A stretch of 18,446 bases of DNA from CAZMGG01 sp964565715 (lineage in GTDB: Bacteria > Planctomycetota > UBA1135 > UBA2386): contig CAZMGG010000112.1 in the NCBI GenBank assembly GCA_964565715.1, positions 1-18,446 of the forward strand, read 5' to 3'. A program made the translations under genes and the position numbers. The notes below the pieces were generated by a model, which made no database searches, was not told where the DNA came from, and was given only the letters and a program-made list of their open reading frames with translations. This document shows positions 13,888 to 18,446 of the stretch, piece by piece. Position 1 is the first letter of the stretch, and every line of letters begins with the position of its first letter.

Positions 13888-14442
13888 ATGCAGGATTCTC
13901 GAGTGGACGTGGCGATGGGCTGGGGCCGGTTCTTCGCGATGATCGGCACGTCGACCGCCGTCATGTTCGTCCTCATGTACCAGCTGGTCTATTCCGCGGA
14001 TCATGCGCTCTTCAGCGTCAATCGCTGCCTGGCTTCCCTGCTGATGGGCTGCGTGATGGCGGTCGTGATGCTGGGATTCATGTGGTCCATGTACCGCGGC
14101 CGCCTGCGCATCGTGGTGCTGGTTGCGGCAACTGTGTCGGCCATCGGCTTCCTCGTGGTCAATCGCAGCCAGTCGCTGATCGACGACTCGTCGTTCATGC
14201 GGTCGATGATCCCGCACCACTCGATCGCGGTGAACAATGCCCGCAAGGCGTCGATCGTCGACCCGCGTGTGCGCCGACTCGCCGATGGCATCATCGAATC
14301 GCAGGTCCTGGAGATCGCGATCATGGAGCAGCTGCTGGAGGACATCGGCCGGAGCGGGAGGCGCGGCGACCGCCCCCTGCCGCCGCGCACGGCCGCCGTC
14401 ACTCCCGAGATGCAGCCCCAGATCGACGCCGCGGTCCGGTGA
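13888..14442 (+). CDS. Membrane-anchored DUF305 protein
   Basis: A 184-residue protein with three transmembrane helices at about residues 14-36, 45-68 and 72-91, followed by a DUF305 core: DDSSFMRSMIPHHSIAVNNARKA (99-121), with the paired histidines H110/H111 diagnostic of the family, and RLADGIIESQVLEIAIMEQLLEDI (130-153). DUF305 has a ferritin-like helical fold; the conserved 'FM..MI.HH..Ai..a' motif has been suggested to bind metal, and some members are associated with copper. Here only part of the family's usual repeat is present and the membrane section is long. The ATG at 13888 has GTGAGG at 13876-13881, six bases upstream. It is divergent from the KaiC-like gene and lies upstream of the YetF-like gene on the same strand. 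Confidence 0.88.
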   Translation: MQDSRVDVAMGWGRFFAMIGTSTAVMFVLMYQLVYSADHALFSVNRCLASLLMGCVMAVVMLGFMWSMYRGRLRIVVLVAATVSAIGFLVVNRSQSLIDDSSFMRSMIPHHSIAVNNARKASIVDPRVRRLADGIIESQVLEIAIMEQLLEDIGRSGRRGDRPLPPRTAAVTPEMQPQIDAAVR

Positions 14443-14499
14443 ATGGCGGTGCATGCCGGGATGTCCGGCGGCAGCGCTGTGGGTGAGACGCCCATGACC

Positions 14500-14520
14500 G
14501 TGGGGCCGCCGGGATCCCAC
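14500..14520 (+). repeat. Hairpin just upstream of the YetF-like gene
   Basis: GTGGG (14500-14504) and CCCAC (14516-14520) form a five-base stem with an 11-base loop, extendable by one G-U pair. It ends 19 bases before the GTG start at 14540. A further short inverted repeat (GCCGG/CCGGC, 14455-14469) lies upstream. These could affect read-through from DUF305 to YetF. The arms are short, so confidence is low. Confidence 0.25.
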
Positions 14521-14539
14521 TCCGGTGACTGGAGATGCA

Positions 14540-15112
14540 GTGGAATGGATGTTGTTCAGTGGCTGGGACAGCCTGCTCCGGACGCTGGTCGTCGGGGCCC
14601 TGGCCTACCTCGCGCTGGTCGCGTTCCTGCGCGTGGCTGGCAAGCGGACGCTGTCCAAGATGAACGGCTTCGATCTGGTCGTGACCGTCGCCCTGGGCTC
14701 GACCCTGGCCACCGTGCTGCTTACCAAGGACGTCACCCTGGCCGATGGGGCGTTGGCCTTCGGCCTGCTGATCGGGCTGCAGTTCGTCGTCACGTGGTCC
14801 AGCATCCGGGTCCGATGGGTGCGGCGATTGGTCACCGGCGAGCCCCTGCTGCTGCTGTATCGGGGTGAATTCCTGCGCGCGCCGCTGCGTCGGGCCCGGG
14901 TGAGCGAAGAGGAAGTGCGCGCGGCGGTGCGGTCGGCTGGGCTGGCATCCCTCGGGCAGGCGGAGGCCGTCGTGCTGGAGACCGATGGCTCGTTCAGCGT
15001 GGTCCGCCGAGGCACGGGCGGCGGTTCCCCCAGCCTCGCGGGCGTGCGAGGCCTCCGGGAGGGCGCCCCCGGCGCCGACGGGGAGGACGTTGCCGGCGGC
15101 GCCGACCGTTGA
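14540..15112 (+). CDS. DUF421/YetF family membrane protein
   Basis: A 190-residue protein of the DUF421 (YetF) family. Three hydrophobic segments at about residues 12-32, 46-62 and 68-87 surround the signature VAGKRTLSKMNGFDLVVTVALGSTLATVL (32-60), matching the family pattern 'r..GkR.lsqm..fDlvv.i.lGs..a'. The soluble C-terminal part follows the family too: TGEPLLLLYRGEFL (99-112), VSEEEVRAAVRSAGLASLGQAEAVVLETDGSFSVV (121-155). DUF421 proteins are inner-membrane proteins whose cytoplasmic domain is thought to bind small ligands; in Bacillus, related proteins occur in spores. The GTG at 14540 is favoured by GGAG at 14531-14534; alternatives are the GTG at 14525 and the ATG at 14549. A perfect 14-bp hairpin follows the stop. 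Confidence 0.88.
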   Translation: MEWMLFSGWDSLLRTLVVGALAYLALVAFLRVAGKRTLSKMNGFDLVVTVALGSTLATVLLTKDVTLADGALAFGLLIGLQFVVTWSSIRVRWVRRLVTGEPLLLLYRGEFLRAPLRRARVSEEEVRAAVRSAGLASLGQAEAVVLETDGSFSVVRRGTGGGSPSLAGVRGLREGAPGADGEDVAGGADR

Positions 15113-15128
15113 TGCAGGGTCGTGTGAC

Positions 15129-15180
15129 CGATGGGCCTGCCGCCGTTGCTGGGGTGAGGTCTGGCCCGGCAGGCCCATCG
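15129..15180 (+). terminator. Perfect 14-bp inverted repeat after the YetF-like gene
   Basis: CGATGGGCCTGCCG (15129-15142) and CGGCAGGCCCATCG (15167-15180) are exact reverse complements separated by 24 bases. The element begins 16 bases after the YetF-like stop and lies before the next gene, as expected for a terminator or a stabilising 3' hairpin. It is followed by AATTTG rather than a long T-run. It is the strongest intergenic hairpin in the window and far longer than chance short arms. Confidence 0.55.
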
Positions 15181-15233
15181 AATTTGCCGTGGTCGCCTGC
15201 CGCGGCGATGGACCGCCTGGGCAGAATGGCGAC

Positions 15234-15665
15234 GTGGACGGGCTCGACGACTTTGCGCAGGACTTCGCCGCGGCGCTGTTCGCCGCCGTGCCCGGGCTGC
15301 GTGCGCACGCGCGGGCCGAGAACGGCGTCCTTCGCCTCGAGCTGCGACCCGGGCCGGTGCGACCCGACTGCGAGTTCTGGCTCACCACCGAGGCCGGCGA
15401 GATCACGGTGGGCTTCGGCATGTTCCACATGCACTTCGACTGGCCGGTCCGTGATTCGTGGCCCGAGAACGACCCGATCGGCTTCGTCCGGTCGCTGATG
15501 GCTGACGAGACCCTGATCGAGGTTTGGACCCTGGATGGCCGGTGGTCCGGCTCCGGCGTGCTGGCCGCCACCGAGGAGCCGGACCTCAGCGGCCTGCAGA
15601 AGGGCCACGTCGTCTTCGTCCGGTCCTGGTCGGGCGCCCGCGACCGCACGTTCCGCGGTGAATAG
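15234..15665 (+). CDS. Unknown small soluble protein, possible immunity-like family
   Basis: A 143-residue protein. The GTG at 15234 is the most likely start because the frame upstream reads through the hairpin region with no domain-like sequence. The core, DCEFWLTTEAGEITVGFGMFHMHFDWP (45-71), then DPIGFVRSLMADETLIEVWTLDGRWSGSGVLAA (80-112) and VVFVRSWSGARDRTF (126-140), reads as a compact beta-rich domain. I recall small actinobacterial and planctomycete proteins with the same 'l....geVTVGF..yHtHF' and 'RSWsG..D' pattern, which sit as single genes and in immunity-like neighbourhoods, but I cannot name the family. No signal peptide is present. Function unknown. Confidence 0.65.
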   Translation: MDGLDDFAQDFAAALFAAVPGLRAHARAENGVLRLELRPGPVRPDCEFWLTTEAGEITVGFGMFHMHFDWPVRDSWPENDPIGFVRSLMADETLIEVWTLDGRWSGSGVLAATEEPDLSGLQKGHVVFVRSWSGARDRTFRGE

Positions 15666-15668
15666 ACT
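15663..15668 (+). promoter_or_regulatory. Putative -10 element TAGACT before the VOC gene
   Basis: TAGACT overlaps the preceding stop codon and fits the TANNNT form seen before other genes here. It lies 72 bases before the VOC start at 15741. It competes with the sigma-54-like element at 15698-15713 as a candidate promoter. Confidence 0.25.
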
Positions 15669-15697
15669 GCGCGTCTGCCCGCGCCCTGCGCTGCGCG

Positions 15698-15713
15698 CGG
15701 CACGGAATTGGCA
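15698..15713 (+). promoter_or_regulatory. Sigma-54-like -24/-12 element before the VOC gene
   Basis: CGGCACGGAATTGGCA matches the sigma-54 consensus TGGCACG-N4-TTGCA at ten of twelve defined positions. It has the obligatory GG (15699-15700) and GC (15711-15712) exactly ten bases apart. Transcription would start near 15724, just before the GGAG at 15727-15730 and the ATG at 15741. The same stretch contains a CGGCAC/GTGCCG inverted repeat (15698-15720). No sigma-54 activator (AAA+ with GAFTGA) is present in the window. Confidence 0.35.
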
Positions 15714-15740
15714 AGTGCCGACGCCCGGAGCACGAACCCG

Positions 15741-16097
15741 ATGTCCATCCAGAACGCGTTGGCCAGCGTCGCGGTCGCCGATCTCGAGGCCGTGGTCGAT
15801 TGGTATGCCACCCTGCTGGGTCGGGAGCCCGACTCGAGGCCCATGCCGGAGGTGGCGGAGTGGCGGTTTCCGCGGGGCGGCTGGCTGCAGGTCTACGAAC
15901 TGGCCGAGCGGGCCGGCCACGGATCGGTGACGCTCAGCATCGACGACCTCGACGGGGCCGTGGCGCGCCTCGGGGAGCTCGGCATCGACACCAGCCGCCG
16001 CACCAGCAGCGCCCAGGCGAAGACGCTGGCGATCCGCGATCCGGCCGGCAACCACATCGTGTTCGCCCAGGCCCTGGATCGCAGCATGGCGCGGTAG
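15741..16097 (+). CDS. VOC/glyoxalase-fold protein lacking metal ligands
   Basis: A 118-residue single VOC-fold protein with the two beta-alpha-beta-beta-beta modules of the glyoxalase/bleomycin-resistance superfamily: SVAVADLEAVVDWYATLLGREPD (9-31), WRFPRGGWLQVYE (41-53), GSVTLSIDDLDGAVARLGELGI (61-82) and LAIRDPAGNHIVFAQ (96-110). The usual metal ligands appear absent: no His/Gln in the first strand, Ser62 where a His usually precedes 'V.D', and Val107 where Glu follows 'GN.i'. It may therefore be a binding protein or an inactive relative rather than a metalloenzyme. The ATG at 15741 has GGAG ten bases upstream. The gene precedes the RibD-C-like gene by 75 bases. It is cytoplasmic and its substrate is unknown. 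Confidence 0.85.
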   Translation: MSIQNALASVAVADLEAVVDWYATLLGREPDSRPMPEVAEWRFPRGGWLQVYELAERAGHGSVTLSIDDLDGAVARLGELGIDTSRRTSSAQAKTLAIRDPAGNHIVFAQALDRSMAR

Positions 16098-16110
16098 TCC
16101 TTCTGGTGGA

Positions 16111-16125
16111 CGAACGGAGCGTTCG
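16111..16125. promoter_or_regulatory. Perfect 6+3+6 palindrome before the RibD-C-like gene
   Basis: CGAACG (16111-16116) and CGTTCG (16120-16125) are exact reverse complements around GAG. It lies 13 bases after the VOC stop and 47 bases before the ATG at 16173. The half-site recurs at 6363-6377. It is a candidate operator or a short RNA hairpin. Confidence 0.35.
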
Positions 16126-16172
16126 GGTGGCATGCTCGGAATCGGCAGGTGCGCATCGGCAACGAGGACGCG

Positions 16173-16736
16173 ATGGGACTCTTGACCTTCGGTATCAACG
16201 TGACGCTGGACGGCTGCGTCGACCACGAGGAAGCGATCGCCGACGAGGAAACGCATGCGTTCTTCACCAGCCTCATGGACGAGGTCGGGGCGATGCTCTG
16301 GGGGCGGGTCACCTACGAGATGATGGAGAGCTACTGGCCAGCGGTGGCCCGGGGCGACGTGGATGCTCCGGCGGCGATGCGCCGGTGGGCGGAGAAGCTG
16401 GAGGGGAAGCCGAAGTACGTGGTGTCCTCGACGCGGACGAGCTTCCCATGGACCAACAGCCACCATCTCACCGGCGACCTGCGCACGGCAGTGCAGAAAC
16501 TCAAGGACGCGACACCGGATGGTGTGCTTCTCGGTAGCGGCAAGCTGGCGACCGGACTCGACCGGCTGGACCTGATCGACGAGTACCGGTTGCTCGTCCA
16601 TCCGAGGATCGCCGGCCATGGCCCGACCCTGTACGAGGGCGGGTTGCCGCGCACGCGACGGCTCGAGTTGATCTCGGCGAAGCCGTTCCGCAGCGGCGCG
16701 ATCGCCTTGCACTACCGGCGCGCAGACAAGTCGTGA
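16173..16736 (+). CDS. RibD-C/dihydrofolate-reductase-like reductase
   Basis: A 187-residue protein of the dihydrofolate reductase family, RibD C-terminal type, found widely as stand-alone NADPH-dependent reductases of unknown substrate. Motifs are NVTLDGCVDH (9-18), LWGRVTYEMMESYWP (42-56), GKPKYVVSST (78-87) and LLGSGKLATGLDRLDLIDEYRLLVHPRIAGHGPTLYEGG (119-157); the 'GSG.L...L...dLiDEy.l.v.P...G.G..lf' run is the family signature with the glycine-rich cofactor site. The ATG at 16173 is chosen because GAGGA lies four bases upstream (16164-16168) and the family starts with this strand; a GTG at 16149 would add eight residues. It is cytoplasmic. Together with the VOC gene upstream it resembles the common pairing of small stress or detoxification enzymes, without a proven pathway. 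Confidence 0.92.
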   Translation: MGLLTFGINVTLDGCVDHEEAIADEETHAFFTSLMDEVGAMLWGRVTYEMMESYWPAVARGDVDAPAAMRRWAEKLEGKPKYVVSSTRTSFPWTNSHHLTGDLRTAVQKLKDATPDGVLLGSGKLATGLDRLDLIDEYRLLVHPRIAGHGPTLYEGGLPRTRRLELISAKPFRSGAIALHYRRADKS

Positions 16737-16762
16737 AGGGCTGATGTCGGGCGGCAACGGAC

Positions 16763-16774
16763 ACGTGGCCACGT
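16763..16774. promoter_or_regulatory. 12-bp perfect palindrome before the CarbReg gene
   Basis: ACGTGGCCACGT is its own reverse complement; with one bulged C it extends through GGA (16759-16761) and TCC (16775-16777). It lies 26 bases after the RibD-C-like stop and 86 bases before the start at 16861. It is a candidate protein-binding site, but chance is possible. Confidence 0.3.
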
Positions 16775-16796
16775 TCCTGAAGCCACCCGGGCCGGA

Positions 16797-16812
16797 AGGG
16801 GGTTGTTCCCCT
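16797..16812 (+). terminator. Short GC hairpin between the RibD-C-like and CarbReg genes
   Basis: AGGGG (16797-16801) and CCCCT (16808-16812) form a five-base stem with a GTTGTT loop in the 124-base gap between the genes. No T-run follows. It could contribute to termination after the reductase gene. Confidence 0.3.
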
Positions 16813-16860
16813 GGCGAGCAGCGCGGATCCTGCGCCATCCACGCCGCGAGGAAGCCCACG

Positions 16861-18446
16861 ATGCTGTCGACCCTCCTGATCGCCGTCTGCCTCTGCCAGG
16901 ATCCCGCGCCGCCCGGCGCCACCATCGAAGGCCGCGTGCTCGACGCCCGGGGCGAGCCGATCCCGGTGGCGCAGGTCTGGGTCACCTCATCGCCCGGACC
17001 CGACGTCCTGGCCCGCACGGTGGCCGACGGCGAGGGCTGCTTCCGGCTCGGCCGCGTGCCGGCCCGTTCCGCGTGGACCGTGCACGCCAGCGCGCCGGGG
17101 CGGATCACCGACACGGCCTACGTGTCTCCCGACGGCCCGACCGCGACCCTGCGCCTCTACGACGCGGGCACCATCCGCGGCACCTTCGTGGATCGGGCCG
17201 GCCAGCCGATCGCCGGCGCCCAGGTGGTCGCGGCGTTCGACCTGGCGCGGATCATGTTCTCGGCGAAGGTGGAGGCGATCACCGACGAGAACGGGGCCTT
17301 CACGCTGGCCGGCGTGCCGCTCGGCGTGATCGACGTGCGCGCCTGCAAAGCCGGCGCTGGCTTCGGCGCCGAGCAGGTGCATCTGCGCGACGCGGCCGCG
17401 GTGAAGCTGCAGGTGGGGACCGATGCCAGCACGACCCTGCGGGTCGTCATCACCGGCCTGCCGGCCGACGCCGAGCGGCCGCGGGTCAGCCTGCTGCCCT
17501 ATACGAACGGCAGCCTGCAGACGCTGCCGCGGGGCATGGTGGGCGGCACGATCGGGGCCGATGGCTCGCTGGTGTTCGAGGGCCTGCCGGACTGGGAGTA
17601 TCTGGTGCGGCCGTCGAGCCCCGGCTTCACGTTCGCGCCGCGGGACATGCGCGTGAAGGCAAAGGACAACCATGCCGCCTTCACCGCCCATGCGATCGGC
17701 GCCATGCCGTGGAGCGGTCGCTGCCTGGACGCCGAGGGCCAGCCGGTGGCCGGTCTGCGGCTGGCGCTTCGCGAGACGAGCGAACGGCAGCGCGCCGAGG
17801 CGGTGACCGATGCCGACGGCAGCTTCACCCTGCAGAGCCACCTGGCGCCGGGCACGAGGTGCAGCCTCTACTCGCTGGATCCGGCCTGGTGCATGGACCA
17901 GGCCAAGACCGACACGATGTATGGGAGCTACGACCTGCGCTTCCTGAACCGGCACGAGGCGGTGGTGGCGCCGGACCAGCCGCTGCAGCTCCGGGTGGTG
18001 CCGGCGGCGGTAGTGACCGGCCGCGTGGTGCGGGACGACGGCCGGCCGGTGCCGTTCGCACGCGTCGAGCTCGAGCACTCGAGCCCGAACCGGGTGCCGC
18101 AGTGGATGACGTTCGCGCATGCGACCACCGACCGCGACGGTCGTTTCGCGTTGCGCGGGCTGCACGGGCTCGCGGATCCGGTGCGGATCAAGGTCGAGGG
18201 CGAGCACGGTTCGGTGGCGGGCGAGCCGTTCCAGCTCGCGATCGGCCAGCAGGTGGACGTGGCGTCGCTGAAGCTGGCGCCGGCGGGCTCGATCGGCGGG
18301 GTCGTCCGCGATGCGCAGGGCGGGCCGGTGCCCGGCGCGCGGGTGTGGCTGCGCACGTGGGATTTTGCGAAGAACGGGCAGAAGGACGGCAGCGTGACGG
18401 AGGTGGTGACCGATCGGGAGGGGAGGTACCGGTTCGTGGGTGTCGG
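16861..18446 (+). CDS. Secreted multi-repeat CarbReg protein (partial, runs off window)
   Basis: The frame from the ATG at 16861 stays open to the window end: 528 codons, no stop. It begins with a very short hydrophobic signal, MLSTLLIAVCLCQDPAPPG, without basic residues. Then come repeated carboxypeptidase-regulatory-like domains: GRVLDARGEPIPVAQVW with VADGEGCFRLGRVP (~24-67), GTFVDRAGQPIAGAQVV with TDENGAFTLAGVP (~107-154), a divergent unit with GADGSLVFEGLP (~233-244), GRCLDAEGQPVAGLRL with TDADGSFTL, GRVVRDDGRPVPFARVEL with TDRDGRFALRGL, and GGVVRDAQGGPVPGARVWL with TDREGRYRFVGV. Such arrays are extracellular beta-sandwich stalks, frequent in Planctomycetota; they lack the peptidase domain and are probably structural or adhesive. 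GAGGAA at 16848-16853 sets the start. The missing C-terminus may hold a further domain. Confidence 0.88.
   Translation, partial: MLSTLLIAVCLCQDPAPPGATIEGRVLDARGEPIPVAQVWVTSSPGPDVLARTVADGEGCFRLGRVPARSAWTVHASAPGRITDTAYVSPDGPTATLRLYDAGTIRGTFVDRAGQPIAGAQVVAAFDLARIMFSAKVEAITDENGAFTLAGVPLGVIDVRACKAGAGFGAEQVHLRDAAAVKLQVGTDASTTLRVVITGLPADAERPRVSLLPYTNGSLQTLPRGMVGGTIGADGSLVFEGLPDWEYLVRPSSPGFTFAPRDMRVKAKDNHAAFTAHAIGAMPWSGRCLDAEGQPVAGLRLALRETSERQRAEAVTDADGSFTLQSHLAPGTRCSLYSLDPAWCMDQAKTDTMYGSYDLRFLNRHEAVVAPDQPLQLRVVPAAVVTGRVVRDDGRPVPFARVELEHSSPNRVPQWMTFAHATTDRDGRFALRGLHGLADPVRIKVEGEHGSVAGEPFQLAIGQQVDVASLKLAPAGSIGGVVRDAQGGPVPGARVWLRTWDFAKNGQKDGSVTEVVTDREGRYRFVGV

Noticed and set aside
14994..17114. Minus-strand open frame of 706 codons
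   Set aside because: It is antisense to the VOC and RibD-C-like genes, which have strong family signatures, and its translation has no domain character.
1..18446. CRISPR array, tRNA or rRNA genes, insertion sequence ends, phage genes
   Set aside because: No regularly spaced repeats, cloverleaf-like or rRNA-like sequence, transposase motif or structural phage protein was seen on either strand. This was a reading by eye and could miss a tRNA.

Overview
The window is GC-rich bacterial DNA (I estimate close to 70% GC), densely packed with genes. No gap without a gene exceeds about 230 bases. Several products carry lipoboxes or Sec signal peptides, so a diderm cell is likely. The taxon is inferred only. 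Secreted carboxypeptidase-regulatory-like (CarbReg) proteins, DUF2911, DUF6265 and KaiC-plus-histidine-kinase genes together recall Planctomycetota, but Gemmatimonadota, Myxococcota, Acidobacteriota or a GC-rich proteobacterium cannot be excluded. No rRNA, tRNA, CRISPR array, insertion sequence, integrase or phage gene was recognised.

Layout. (1) 1-5678, all plus strand: the tail of an unknown gene, an Acg-type nitroreductase-fold protein, then a row of small accessory genes. These are a DUF4240-like gene that looks truncated, a two-helix membrane protein coupled to it by ATGA, a DUF6544/DUF6920-like protein, an Imm32-like small protein, a small membrane protein, a small lipoprotein, a DUF1963 (YwqG) protein and a DUF1801 protein. 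Several of these families recall immunity or accessory proteins, but no toxin is present. (2) 5698-10601: a PEGA-domain lipoprotein on the minus strand. Divergent from it are secreted or membrane proteins (two-domain DUF6265, a three-helix membrane protein, DUF2911, a CarbReg lipoprotein), ending in a zinc-ribbon SAM methyltransferase coupled to the lipoprotein by ATGA. (3) 10651-13657, minus strand: the clearest signalling unit. A double-domain KaiC-like ATPase overlaps by 17 bases a soluble hybrid histidine kinase with a degenerate N-terminal receiver and an intact C-terminal receiver. (4) 13888-18446, plus strand: a membrane DUF305 protein, a DUF421/YetF protein, an unknown small protein, a VOC-fold protein without metal ligands, a RibD-C/dihydrofolate-reductase-like protein, and a long secreted protein of repeated CarbReg domains that runs off the window.

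The most worthwhile signals are the KaiC/kinase module, with a perfect 19-bp hyphenated palindrome in the control region it shares with the divergent DUF305 gene; a 14-bp perfect hairpin after the YetF gene; a sigma-54-like GG-N10-GC element before the VOC gene; and the row of immunity-like genes without a toxin. I saw no complete new defence or biosynthetic system.
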